Positions 17,935 to 27,061 of a stretch of DNA of 64,000 nt are shown here, in pieces. The position numbers and the translations under genes were made by a program. The stretch lies in the NCBI RefSeq assembly GCF_000421485.1, contig NZ_ATXC01000001.1, forward strand, positions 1,295,087 through 1,359,086. The letters run 5' to 3'. The DNA comes from Desulfurobacterium sp. TC5-1 (lineage in GTDB: Bacteria; Aquificota; Aquificia; Desulfurobacteriales; Desulfurobacteriaceae). How positions within the stretch are numbered: position 1 is the first letter of the stretch; every line of letters starts with the position of its first letter. The notes under the pieces were generated by a model. It did not search any database, was not told the DNA's origin, and was given only the letters and a program-made list of their open reading frames with translations.

Positions 17935-19234
17935 ACTTTCCCCCTTCGTTACCTATATATTCTATCAAAGATTTCAAAGAGGACAAGCTCTCCTCAAGGG
18001 AAACTCTCTCTTCTATCCGTTGCTTCATAAACTCTTCCATCTTATTATGAACAGCCATCGCAAGATCAATCTTTGGATTTGTCCCCTTTTTATAAAGACC
18101 AAGATTTATCATATCCTGACTCTCTCTGTAAGTTGCTTCAAGGTCAATAAAAAAGGACTGCCACCTTAAAACCTCTTCAGGTACAAGTTGAGGTGTTAAA
18201 CGGCTTATGCTCTTTAATATATCTATTGCCGGAAAAATTCTTCTATTTGCAAGAGTCCTGGAAAGGACTATGTGACCATCAAGAAAACCAACCGCTGCAT
18301 CAGCTACAGGATCAAGCGCAATCTCATCTCCTTCAACTAAAACTGTGTAGATTCCCGTTATACTTCCCTGTCCGGCAAAATTCCCTGCCCTCTCTATAAC
18401 TTTTGAAAGGAGGGAAAAGACTGAAGGAACGTAACCCTTGGTTGTCGGTGGTTCTCCAACAGTTAGGCCAATTTCCCTCTGTGCCATGGCAAGTCTCGTC
18501 AGAGAATCAAGGAGAAGAAGAACATCGTTATTTTGAGAAGAGAAATACTCTGCAATGGCACAACCTGTAAGAACAGCTCTTATCTTTGCTAAGGGCGGCT
18601 GATCCGACGTTGCGACAACAACCACAGACTTTTTAAGACCTTCCTCGCCCAGGTTATCCTCTATAAATTCCCTTACCTCTCTACCCCGCTCACCAACTAA
18701 AACAATAACATTAACATCCGCTGCCGTGTAGCGAGCAATCATTCCTAAAAGGGTACTTTTTCCAACACCGGCACCTGAAAAGATACCTATACGCTGGCCT
18801 TTCCCAACCGTAAGAAGAGCATTAATACTGCGAATGCCTAAATCTAACGGCTCACGGATTCTATCCCTTTTGAGAGGATTTATAGATTCCCCTTGAAGGT
18901 AGGTAAAGTCAGTATAGGTAATCCTATCTCTATTAAGAGGCTTTCCAAATGGATCTATAACTGTCCCAAGAAGTTCCCTGGAAACACCAATTTTAACGGA
19001 ACCTGGCTTTGGCTCTATTTTACTTCCTGCACTAATTCCGGTGGTGTCTGAATACGCCATGAGAAGCGTTCTGCCGTCTTTAAATCCAACAACCTCTGCC
19101 TCTACTTTACCATCTATCGTGCAAAAATCACCAAGACAAACCTTTGGAAGAGCACTCTCTATCAAAGGTCCCTTTACGCCTGTTACCTTTCCAATAATCC
19201 TATACTGAGGAAGATTTCTTAATCTCTCTTTCAA
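17909..19234 (-). CDS. fliI: flagellum-specific ATP synthase FliI
   Basis: FliI is the hexameric ATPase that energises substrate unfolding at the flagellar export gate. The Walker A loop GAGVGKST is at residues 154-161, the catalytic-Glu VGERGREVREF block follows, and Walker B is VLLLLDSLTRLAMAQRE. The N-terminal beta-barrel domain and an alpha-helical C-terminus complete the normal 441 aa. The start lies inside the end of fliH (35-nt overlap), and FliH is its partner. Confidence 0.97.
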   Translation of the reverse strand: MKERLRNLPQYRIIGKVTGVKGPLIESALPKVCLGDFCTIDGKVEAEVVGFKDGRTLLMAYSDTTGISAGSKIEPKPGSVKIGVSRELLGTVIDPFGKPLNRDRITYTDFTYLQGESINPLKRDRIREPLDLGIRSINALLTVGKGQRIGIFSGAGVGKSTLLGMIARYTAADVNVIVLVGERGREVREFIEDNLGEEGLKKSVVVVATSDQPPLAKIRAVLTGCAIAEYFSSQNNDVLLLLDSLTRLAMAQREIGLTVGEPPTTKGYVPSVFSLLSKVIERAGNFAGQGSITGIYTVLVEGDEIALDPVADAAVGFLDGHIVLSRTLANRRIFPAIDILKSISRLTPQLVPEEVLRWQSFFIDLEATYRESQDMINLGLYKKGTNPKIDLAMAVHNKMEEFMKQRIEERVSLEESLSSLKSLIEYIGNEGGKYGYQWNNI

Positions 19235-19856
19235 TCTCTTCCCTCAATAGTGAAAATTTCTCTTTAATGTCGTGAACAACTGTGAAATCCTCAAACTTTA
19301 TAACAAAATTGCCCGGTTCTAACTCCTTATTAATCTTCACAGTTATTCCATTAATATCTTTCAAAACAGCCCCTAAACGCTCATCAGCTTCTATAGAAAT
19401 AACTGTTGATGTTGATTTAAACTCTTCCAGAATCTCTTCAATTTTCTCTTTTATAAAGGGAAGATTGTCGTCACTTATCAAGAGAAAGCGGAAAATCTCT
19501 TCAAGAGAATCGGCGACTATCTCAAGTATTTTCCTTGTAAATTTAACGTTTTCTTCCCGCATAGAACCTACAAACCGTTTCACTTCCCTTTTCAGGTTCT
19601 CTACTTCCCTCTTTACAACATCGTCTATCTTTCTCTTTTCTATCTCAAACCTTTGCTCCCACTCTTGTCTGGCATCCTCCCTCCCTTTTTCATAGCCCTT
19701 CTTAAAAGCCTCTTCTTCTGTCCTTTTCAAAATTTTTCTATACTTTTTTTCAAGCTCCTCAATACGGGCAATGTAAATTCTTTCCACTTCCTCAGGTGAC
19801 ATATTTTTTCTTTCAGAACCACTCAAAAGATGGGAAAAATCATCAAGGTTAAGCAT
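19200..19856 (-). CDS. fliH: flagellar assembly protein FliH
   Basis: FliH is the stator-like regulator of FliI. The protein is highly charged with a long central coiled coil (residues about 25-105, including EEAFKKGYEKGREDARQEWE, a FliH/V-ATPase E-subunit-like pattern) and a small C-terminal domain. The frame opens at a TTG at 19871, but GGGGAG seven bases before the ATG at 19856 favours that start (218 aa), which gives an 8-nt overlap with fliF. Confidence 0.88.
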   Translation of the reverse strand: MLNLDDFSHLLSGSERKNMSPEEVERIYIARIEELEKKYRKILKRTEEEAFKKGYEKGREDARQEWEQRFEIEKRKIDDVVKREVENLKREVKRFVGSMREENVKFTRKILEIVADSLEEIFRFLLISDDNLPFIKEKIEEILEEFKSTSTVISIEADERLGAVLKDINGITVKINKELEPGNFVIKFEDFTVVHDIKEKFSLLREEIEREIKKSSSV

Positions 19857-21459
19857 TCTGTTTCTCCCCAAGCCATTCTCTTAAAAGCTCCGCTATAAGC
19901 TCGGGATGTTCCTTTGTTATTTCAAGAATTTTTATATAGGAAGGTTCCGACTTTATATCAAAGCTTTCTATCTCTTTTCTCTCTTTTTCCATCTTCTCTT
20001 CAGCCGTCTGGATGGCTTCACCGTAAGCTTTTACCGCTGCAGATTGAACGGCAGGCATTGCTTCAGGTGCTCGCTTTTTCCTCTTTAATACTAAGAATAG
20101 AGTACCTGCAAGGAGAAGAAATGCAACACCACCACCGATAGCCACAGGAATTACCGGAAAAACTTTACCGGTCACAATATTTTCCTCTGGTGGCGGTACT
20201 TCAAACGGAACACTTACAACCGTGACTTTATCTCCCCGTTTCTCGTCGTAACCTATTACGCTTTTGACAAGATTTTCATAGGTTTTAAGCTCCTCTGGCG
20301 TTCTTGGGAAAAACTCCTCTTTTTCCTTTCCGTCCTTTCCTTTAACCTTCTTGTACCGACCATCTATAAGAACACCAACACTTATCCTTTTAACAACAAA
20401 GATAGGAGCAACCGTTTTCTCAACGGTTTTTGAAACATCATAGTTAGTGGTAACATCCTTTTTCTCTCTGCTGCTTTTTACGGTTCCATTACCACCGTTG
20501 CTTATAACCGGCGGAACGTTCGTTCCACTACCCGGAACACCTGAAGGTTTCTCTTCTACACCTTTTTCACTTTCTTGAATCTTTCTTTCACTAACAACAG
20601 CAGTCATATCCGGATCGTAGATTTCAGACTGCTTCTCTAACTTTCCTGTCTCTATCTCGACGGTAGCACGTGCAATAACTCTGTTTGAACCAAGGGCTTT
20701 TGAAAGTATAGATTCAACCTTCCTCTCAATATCCCTCTCAAGCTCTTTCTTTATTGCAAGTTCTTTATTTGAATCAGTGGTGTTATCTTCTTCAAGCATG
20801 TCGGAAAGAACACGTCCTCTGTTATCCACAACAGTAACGTTCTGCGGTTTCAATCCGGGAACGGCATGAGAAACGAGAAAAACAATAGCTTTAACCTGCT
20901 CTTTTGTAAGATCTTTCCCGGGCCAGAGCCTCAAAATAACGGAAGCTTTTGGCTCTTCAGTTTCTCTTACAAAAACGGACTCTTTTGGAAGAGCAATGTT
21001 GACTTTATCACTCCAGACGGCATCTATCTGCTGAATTGTCTTCTCAAGTTCACCTTCAAGGGCACGAAGATACTCTATGTGTTCCTGAAACTGGGTTATT
21101 CCAAGTTTCGGTTCATCAAATATTTCAAACCCGACTATCTTTCCAGAAGGAAGCCCTTTAGCGGCAAGTTTAAGTCTCACATCGTAAACCTTGTCCTTTG
21201 GAACAAGAATAATACTTCCGTTACCCTCAACCTTATACGGAATGTGCTCTTCCTGAAGGACTGTGAGAATATTGCCCGCGTCATCGGGACTCAAATGGGT
21301 ATAGAGAACAGCATAATCAACATTTGAAGCCATTTTAACAACAGCAATTGAAAGAAAAGAAATAAGGGCAAGGCTTCCAATAAGAATGGCAAGCCCCTTT
21401 ATATTTGCATACTTCGACACAACTTCCGAAAATTTATTCTTAATCTCTTCCGAATTCAC
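19849..21459 (-). CDS. fliF: flagellar MS-ring protein FliF
   Basis: FliF builds the MS ring in the inner membrane. The 536-aa protein has two membrane spans, one near residues 22-44 (LAILIGSLALISFLSIAVV) and one near 435-458, with a large periplasmic ring-building region between. Family blocks include VLYTHLSPDDAGNIL, GKIVGFEIFDEPKLG, QFQEHIEYLRALEGELEKTI and KVNIALPKESVFV. The C-terminal cytoplasmic tail would bind FliG, whose gene is not present here. Confidence 0.97.
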   Translation of the reverse strand: MNSEEIKNKFSEVVSKYANIKGLAILIGSLALISFLSIAVVKMASNVDYAVLYTHLSPDDAGNILTVLQEEHIPYKVEGNGSIILVPKDKVYDVRLKLAAKGLPSGKIVGFEIFDEPKLGITQFQEHIEYLRALEGELEKTIQQIDAVWSDKVNIALPKESVFVRETEEPKASVILRLWPGKDLTKEQVKAIVFLVSHAVPGLKPQNVTVVDNRGRVLSDMLEEDNTTDSNKELAIKKELERDIERKVESILSKALGSNRVIARATVEIETGKLEKQSEIYDPDMTAVVSERKIQESEKGVEEKPSGVPGSGTNVPPVISNGGNGTVKSSREKKDVTTNYDVSKTVEKTVAPIFVVKRISVGVLIDGRYKKVKGKDGKEKEEFFPRTPEELKTYENLVKSVIGYDEKRGDKVTVVSVPFEVPPPEENIVTGKVFPVIPVAIGGGVAFLLLAGTLFLVLKRKKRAPEAMPAVQSAAVKAYGEAIQTAEEKMEKERKEIESFDIKSEPSYIKILEITKEHPELIAELLREWLGEKQNA

Positions 21460-21472
21460 CTATTTAACCTCA

Positions 21473-21763
21473 TTAAACCTGCATTCTCATTATCTCCTGA
21501 TAGCTTTCAAGTGCCTTGTTTTTAATCTCAACAAGCAACCTCAGGGATAATTCTGATTTAGATATGGTATATAAAAGCTCCTCAAAATTCTGAACATTAC
21601 CATCCATCAGCTTTCTTTCAGCTTCAGAAGCAGCTTTCAAATCATTGTTAACATCTCTTATAAAGTTTTCAAATATCTCCTCAAACCCGCTCTTTTTATC
21701 TAACTTTTTATCTGATACTGCAGGAAGTACATTAAAAACCGCGTCGTTTTCTACTTTCATCAT
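21473..21763 (-). CDS. fliE: flagellar hook-basal body protein FliE
   Basis: FliE joins the MS ring to the proximal rod. The 96 aa end in the characteristic helices VQNFEELLYTISKSELSLRLLVEIKNKALESYQEIMRMQV, split here across residues about 55-94, with the conserved LxxxxEIxNKxxxxYQEIMxMxV pattern. It lies between flgC and fliF, the usual order flgB-flgC-fliE-fliF. Confidence 0.94.
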   Translation of the reverse strand: MMKVENDAVFNVLPAVSDKKLDKKSGFEEIFENFIRDVNNDLKAASEAERKLMDGNVQNFEELLYTISKSELSLRLLVEIKNKALESYQEIMRMQV

Positions 21764-21771
21764 TGCTCCCC

Positions 21772-22182
21772 TTAAACTCTGAGGATTTCAAGACTTGAAG
21801 TTAACATATTTTTATGAGTATTAAAAGCTGTTAAATTTGCCTCATAGGCTCTCATTGCAGAAATCATATCAACCATCTCTTTCACAGGGTCAACATTTGG
21901 AAGTTTTACATATCCCGTTTTATCCGCAAGTGGACTGGAAGGATCATACTTTTCTCTAAACGGCGAATTATCGTAAACTATCTTTTTAACCCTGACTTCT
22001 TCAAGGGGAACTTTACCGTCAGAGGTGAGCAGCGTCTCAAAAACAGGGACTTTTCTTATGTATGGCTGTTTTGTTTCTGGATCTATTGAATTTGCATTTG
22101 CAAGATTACTTGAAGCAATATCCATACGAATTCTTTCTGCTTCCATTCCAGTTAATGATATTTCAAGACCTTTAAAAAGCAC
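21772..22182 (-). CDS. flgC: flagellar proximal rod protein FlgC
   Basis: FlgC is a rod subunit. The 136-aa protein has the N-terminal ASSNLANANSIDPETKQPY (family pattern NxANxxT) and the C-terminal NVDPVKEMVDMISAMRAYEANL and FNTHKNMLTSSLEI helices that polymerise in the rod. It is six bases after flgB and nine before fliE. Confidence 0.96.
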   Translation of the reverse strand: MLFKGLEISLTGMEAERIRMDIASSNLANANSIDPETKQPYIRKVPVFETLLTSDGKVPLEEVRVKKIVYDNSPFREKYDPSSPLADKTGYVKLPNVDPVKEMVDMISAMRAYEANLTAFNTHKNMLTSSLEILRV

Positions 22183-22188
22183 TTTTTA

Positions 22189-22569
22189 TTACCTCCCCGT
22201 GATGCTTATTTTTAATTTTGCAAGTTCCACATGTAAACTTTGAACCATCGTTTTATACATGATAGCGGTTTCTGCCAGTTTACCCAATTCCTCATCAACG
22301 TTCACCCTGTTTTTATCGTAACCGGCAATTTTATTAAGTTCCACTACCTTAAACTGTGCCTTATCGCACGGCTCAGGTTCTATGTGTTTTGGATCTGTTG
22401 TCTTTAATTTTAACGTTTCTTTATCCAGGCATTTTTCGAATTTTAGATCCTTCGGCACATACCCCGGTGTATCAGCATTGGCTATGTTGCTCTGTATCAC
22501 TTTTGAACGTTCAAGGTAGTAAGCAGCCGTTTCTGAAATAGCATCCGTTTTTCCCCACAGCTCACTCAT
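22189..22569 (-). CDS. flgB: flagellar proximal rod protein FlgB
   Basis: FlgB is the first rod subunit. The 126 aa carry the motif SNIANADTPGYVPKDLKFE and a C-terminal helix with NVDEELGKLAETAIMYKTMVQ. The start overlaps the end of the upstream TPR gene by eight bases, which ties expression of that unusual gene to the rod genes. Confidence 0.96.
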   Translation of the reverse strand: MSELWGKTDAISETAAYYLERSKVIQSNIANADTPGYVPKDLKFEKCLDKETLKLKTTDPKHIEPEPCDKAQFKVVELNKIAGYDKNRVNVDEELGKLAETAIMYKTMVQSLHVELAKLKISITGR

Positions 22570-24532
22570 TTTTCAACTTCCTGTATATGATTTGATCTTC
22601 ATAAACAATCTGAGCTATCCTGCTCATAGTATCTTTACACATTCTAACTTTTGGCAGTATAGCCTCTGCAAGGTTTATTTTATCAAGTCTTGAAAGAGAT
22701 ATAAGTTTTGCAGAAGCCAAAAAACAGTTGTTACTTTTGGGCTCTATAACATCTATTACTTTTAAACATCCTTCGTAATTATTAATAGCTAACAAATAAG
22801 AAATAGTTTTATAAATGGCCAACTTCAAAACCGGGTCTTTATCGTAAAATTCAGCAATCTTTTTTTTGTTTTCTTTTATTATCCACATTGCCCTTTGTGG
22901 ATTTTTTTGCTCTATACTCGCAAGAATCTCATAAGCCTTTACCTCTATATCATCAGATGGACATATGTCTTCCATCTCTCTCAACATAGGCAAAAATTCT
23001 TTTGCGGATTTTCCAAGAAAAACAAGATTTTTGATGTAAATTTTATAATAACGACAGTTCCTTTTTTTTACTTTTTTTAATATTTCTAAAGAGTCGTTAA
23101 AATCCTTACTTTCCGTTAAAGCTTCTGCAAGCATCAAAAGGTCATTGTCATCTCTCCATTTAGCAGCAATATAGCGTATAAGATTCAATCTCTCTTTCCT
23201 CTCATTACACTTACCTAAGGCTTCCGCTATTTTTATAAGTGTTTCCTTATCAAAAATTACCTTAAAAAAGTCCGGATTCGTTTTATAAAGTTCACACAAC
23301 CTTTTAGAAGCAAGTTTTAAAAGATAAGGTTTCCACTCCCTAACGATAAATTCTTTCTGTTCATATTTAAGCTGTTTAGGAAAAACCAGAGAAATTTCCC
23401 ATTCAAGCTGCTTAAAAAGGTTATCGCTGTCGGTCTGCAAAACGTAGGCACCGAAGTTTGCCAGAGCAAAAGCACCAAGATAAGTGTCTCTCGAATGAAT
23501 CAACGTTTCAAGCACAAATCTCAAAGGTTGCTTAAACGCTTTTATATCTGTCTGCTGTAGCCTGTATTTTAAAGCTGGATCCTTTTCCATTAGAGCTATT
23601 AACTTTAACTTGGCAATTGTGGTTTCCGGAGAATCTGGATATGTCGTTACAAGGTTGTAGTATGTAGCTACTGCAAGTTTCTTATCTCCCTTTTTTAATT
23701 CAGTATCACCAAGACGCAACATCGCTTTCCTTATAACACTCTTATCCCTTGTAAGACTTATTATTCTCTTAAAAAGCTGCTCTGCAAGACGGTAATCACC
23801 TTTCCTGTAAATATCCTCTGCAACAAGGTAGTAATATTCAGGATTTTCTATAAGATAGGCTTCGTTTTTTCTGTAGGTTTTAAAAAAGTATCTGAAAGCT
23901 TCCCTGTACTTACCTTTACTGAAAAGTATTAAGCCTTTCAAAAACTCAAGTTCTTTCTCATCCTGCCTTGTTAAAGGAGAGGTTGACAGCAGAATATAAT
24001 ATTCATCTACAATATCCGGCCTCCTCAGATAAACAGCAGACCTTAGAATTCCTATAACAGTTTTTATCTGTTGTCTATCATTTTTAGCTTTTAGAAAAGC
24101 AACTCTGTATATGTCAAGACTTTTATCGTAAAAACCTAAATTTTCATAAATGCGAGCTTTCGTGTAGTAAAAATCCCAATCAACATTTTTAACTGTATTA
24201 AAGTAAAGCTGGAGAAGATCCAGAGCCTGCCATAGATATTCTTTATCACCAATCTTTCTGCCTATCTTCATGTAGGTTTTTGAAAGCATAAAAAGAGCTT
24301 TTCTATAATAGTCATCTCTCTTTTTATCTTTAGCTAATATTTTCAAAAAATATTCAAGTGCCGCGTTGTAAGAGCCTATTTTATACTGATACATTCCCTT
24401 TTTTAACCAGATTTCCGGCTTATAAACAAACACACTTTCTTCTGTTCTTTTTATCGTATTATTCCCTTCATTGGTGACAGCAAAAGCATTGCAGAAAAAA
24501 ATAAAAGATAGAAGGACAATAATGGCTCTCAC
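22562..24532 (-). CDS. exported TPR-repeat protein inside the flagellar cluster
   Basis: I do not recognise a named family. The 656-aa protein begins with a cleavable signal peptide (MRAIIVLLSFIFFCNAFA), and most of the rest is helical TPR-like repeats (for example KGMYQYKIGSYNAALEYFLKIL, and RKGDYRLAEQLFKRII with a YP-x-SPET turn). No lipobox is seen, so it should be periplasmic. It overlaps flgB by eight bases and lies two bases after fliK, so it is co-transcribed with rod and hook genes. Architecture and context recall PflA, the periplasmic TPR motor protein of Campylobacter, but homology is not shown. Confidence 0.75.
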   Translation of the reverse strand: MRAIIVLLSFIFFCNAFAVTNEGNNTIKRTEESVFVYKPEIWLKKGMYQYKIGSYNAALEYFLKILAKDKKRDDYYRKALFMLSKTYMKIGRKIGDKEYLWQALDLLQLYFNTVKNVDWDFYYTKARIYENLGFYDKSLDIYRVAFLKAKNDRQQIKTVIGILRSAVYLRRPDIVDEYYILLSTSPLTRQDEKELEFLKGLILFSKGKYREAFRYFFKTYRKNEAYLIENPEYYYLVAEDIYRKGDYRLAEQLFKRIISLTRDKSVIRKAMLRLGDTELKKGDKKLAVATYYNLVTTYPDSPETTIAKLKLIALMEKDPALKYRLQQTDIKAFKQPLRFVLETLIHSRDTYLGAFALANFGAYVLQTDSDNLFKQLEWEISLVFPKQLKYEQKEFIVREWKPYLLKLASKRLCELYKTNPDFFKVIFDKETLIKIAEALGKCNERKERLNLIRYIAAKWRDDNDLLMLAEALTESKDFNDSLEILKKVKKRNCRYYKIYIKNLVFLGKSAKEFLPMLREMEDICPSDDIEVKAYEILASIEQKNPQRAMWIIKENKKKIAEFYDKDPVLKLAIYKTISYLLAINNYEGCLKVIDVIEPKSNNCFLASAKLISLSRLDKINLAEAILPKVRMCKDTMSRIAQIVYEDQIIYRKLKNE

Positions 24533-24534
24533 TA

Positions 24535-26409
24535 TTACACCCTTATTTCTACTGAAGAACTTTCATCCTCTCTGTAAAATGTCTCAGAATAAAGATTTTT
24601 ACCGCGGGACTTGATTTTAACACGAAATCCAGAAAGTCCGGTACTATTTAAAATTTCTCTGATTTCATCGCTAAGACCTGCAGCGTTAAAAACAGACTGT
24701 GGTAACTCTATGGAAATATTGAGAAACTTCCTGACCATACTTGCCCTTACTCTCATATCTTCAAATGTCGCCGTAAGAGTGTACTTAGTGCCGTTTCCTA
24801 CATCTGCCTTTCCACTCTGTCCCCTATTTCCCTGAGAAAACCCTTTGCCTTCTTTGTGCAAACTTTTCTGGACTGAAAGCGAAGCTTGAGCAACAGATTC
24901 AGAGTGAGAAACACTGAGTTTATGTGATGCTTCCTGTTTTGCAGAACTAAAAGCATCTAAATTTCCAGCCTGACTTTCAGCATTTTCTGTTACTTTGTCA
25001 GAAAGTTTGGGAGTTTCTTTTCTCATAGTAGAAACAGCACTATCCACTTTCTCTTTATAACTTACAATTTTAAATCTCTTGTCCACATTTGAATTATTAA
25101 TCCTCTTATTATGAGAAATCGGAAACCGAACTATTCTGTTTGTCTTCTTAAAAACAGCCTCTCCATTTTTCAAAAGAGAAACACCTTTTTGAAGTGCCGT
25201 TTCTTCTTTAAAGTTAAAATCTAAACCTTTTAAAGACTTGTTAAGTATAACCTCGCCGCTTTTCAACTTACTATCTTCTTTTACCATAAACATTTTTTCA
25301 CTAAAAACTTTTCTTTGTAAAGATTTTAGATTTTCAGTGTTTGAATGAGAAACTGTAGAATCACCGTTTTTAGAAATTTTTCCTATAGCTAAAAAAATAT
25401 CCTTATTCTTTAAATTTTCTCTCGTATTGCAAGAAATTCCAGCAAAATCTTTACAGGCTACATTTAAAACAGATAGTTGACCTTTATCAACAGTATCCGT
25501 CAATTGCTTTTCAGATTTAACGCTCTTCCTTTTACCCTCAAAATTACTGACGAAATTTAAGCCTACAGGAGGAACCTCTTTCTGTGATGTTTCAACAACA
25601 TCCTGTGACTTTAACTCCTTACGGTGGAAGTTGTGACTCCCAACGTAAAACCCGGCAGACAAATTATGAAATGGGGATTTATCTGCTACCTTTTTATCGC
25701 CACTTTTTAAGATACCAGCTGAAGTGCCATTCTTAACATCCAGATGGTTTAAAACCCAACTTCTTTTAATAAATTCAGGTTGCTTTTCCGCAGAAACCTG
25801 TCTAAAAATCTTTTCTCCAGATACCTCACTAAACTCTAAAAGTTCACGAATATTGTCAGGGCCATCTTTCTCTTCTAACACCTCTTTACCAGAATTAGAC
25901 TGAACTTTTTTACTAACCTGTAAACTTAAACGATTACTCTTCCTCTGCCTGTATGAAACAACTTCTGATTTTATTTTTCTAATAAATTTTACATCTTCTT
26001 TATTCAATGAATCTTCTTTTTCCGGGATATCGTTAAAAAACATTTTATGCTTTTCTAAAAACTCAGAGGCATTAATATTCGGTTTCTTGATCCCTTTTTC
26101 ATCCATCACAGACAATTTTTTTAAGTTTTTTTCTTCTTTTTCAGTTTTCAGCATTTCTGGAATGGAACTCGTAACATCTTGTAAAGCAGTTTTGCTCTCA
26201 AAAATATTTTGTTCTTTATTTCCTTTAAATATAAGAAGATGACTGCCAAGTTGTGACATTAACGCTAATTTTTCCTCTTTATCCAGATTTTCTTCACCGG
26301 AAAAGGCAGAAAACAGAATATCAAAAAGCGAATGCTCACCTTTCTTTTCCTCTTTATTTTTCACACCTGCTGTTCCGGCAGATAAAATTAGATTTACCCT
26401 TATCATCAC
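24535..26409 (-). CDS. fliK: flagellar hook-length control protein FliK-like
   Basis: The 624-aa protein is low-complexity, Lys/Ser/Glu-rich and probably disordered up to about residue 540, as expected for the molecular ruler region. The last 80 residues form a compact domain (DMRVRASMVRKFLNISIEL, then LNSTGLSGFRVKIKSRG) matching the Flg_hook C-terminal domain that contacts FlhB. Position between fliA and the TPR gene supports the call. Either of two adjacent ATG codons may be the start. Confidence 0.75.
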   Translation of the reverse strand: MMIRVNLILSAGTAGVKNKEEKKGEHSLFDILFSAFSGEENLDKEEKLALMSQLGSHLLIFKGNKEQNIFESKTALQDVTSSIPEMLKTEKEEKNLKKLSVMDEKGIKKPNINASEFLEKHKMFFNDIPEKEDSLNKEDVKFIRKIKSEVVSYRQRKSNRLSLQVSKKVQSNSGKEVLEEKDGPDNIRELLEFSEVSGEKIFRQVSAEKQPEFIKRSWVLNHLDVKNGTSAGILKSGDKKVADKSPFHNLSAGFYVGSHNFHRKELKSQDVVETSQKEVPPVGLNFVSNFEGKRKSVKSEKQLTDTVDKGQLSVLNVACKDFAGISCNTRENLKNKDIFLAIGKISKNGDSTVSHSNTENLKSLQRKVFSEKMFMVKEDSKLKSGEVILNKSLKGLDFNFKEETALQKGVSLLKNGEAVFKKTNRIVRFPISHNKRINNSNVDKRFKIVSYKEKVDSAVSTMRKETPKLSDKVTENAESQAGNLDAFSSAKQEASHKLSVSHSESVAQASLSVQKSLHKEGKGFSQGNRGQSGKADVGNGTKYTLTATFEDMRVRASMVRKFLNISIELPQSVFNAAGLSDEIREILNSTGLSGFRVKIKSRGKNLYSETFYREDESSSVEIRV

Positions 26410-26445
26410 CTTTCCCCTTCCCGGCGAATCCAGCTAACGCTAATA

Positions 26446-27057
26446 TTATACATCCTTCTTTAAAATTTCTGAAAGCTTTTTCAAAGCCCTTGTCTTTATC
26501 TGAGAAATCCGCGAAACAGATATGTCAAGAATGTGTGATATTGATTTTAAATCAAGCTCTTCCACAAAAATAAGCTGAAGAATGAGCTTTTCCCTATCGG
26601 AAAGATTATCAAGTGCCCTGGCCAGACGAAATTTTAAATCCTTAAATATTGTTTCCTCTTCCGGATCAGGAGTATCAGACCTTAAGGTATCGGCTATCGT
26701 TATCCTTTCAGCCCCCTGAAACAAGGCCTCCTCTATACTTGTCATATACATCATTTCCGCTTTTAAAAGGTCTGCTTCACCACTTTTCATTTTTTCCCGT
26801 GCACCCCGGGACATAAAGTCCACGGAACGTAAAAAATCCATTATTTCACCGCGAATCCTTATGTATGCATAGGTGGAAAAGTTGGCTTTCTTCTCATCAT
26901 ACTTATCGATTGCTTTCATAAGACCTATCACACCGGTATTAACAAGATCTTCAAAATCTATTATTCCCTCTGGCATTCTGCGGTAAATTTTATTTGCTAT
27001 TTTCTTCACAAGAGGCAAATGTTCTATCACCAATTCTTTCCGACTCTTTCCATACAT
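26446..27057 (-). CDS. fliA: FliA/WhiG-type sigma-28 factor
   Basis: The 203-aa protein has region 2 (LVKKIANKIYRRMPEGIIDFEDLVNTGVIGLMKAIDKYD split over residues 15-55, then FSTYAYIRIRGEIMDFLRS) and region 4 (LSDREKLILQLIFVEELDLK and ISVSRISQIKTRALKKL, a helix-turn-helix). FliA directs late flagellar gene transcription. At 203 aa it is shorter than typical FliA (about 240), the reduction being in region 3. It follows flhG by four bases and precedes fliK by 36. Confidence 0.9.
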   Translation of the reverse strand: MYGKSRKELVIEHLPLVKKIANKIYRRMPEGIIDFEDLVNTGVIGLMKAIDKYDEKKANFSTYAYIRIRGEIMDFLRSVDFMSRGAREKMKSGEADLLKAEMMYMTSIEEALFQGAERITIADTLRSDTPDPEEETIFKDLKFRLARALDNLSDREKLILQLIFVEELDLKSISHILDISVSRISQIKTRALKKLSEILKKDV

Positions 27058-27061
27058 AAAC

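Noticed and set aside
24535-26409. fliK as an adhesin or repeat protein because of its Ser/Lys-rich body
   Set aside because: There is no signal peptide, and the C-terminal Flg_hook domain and position fit the hook-length ruler.
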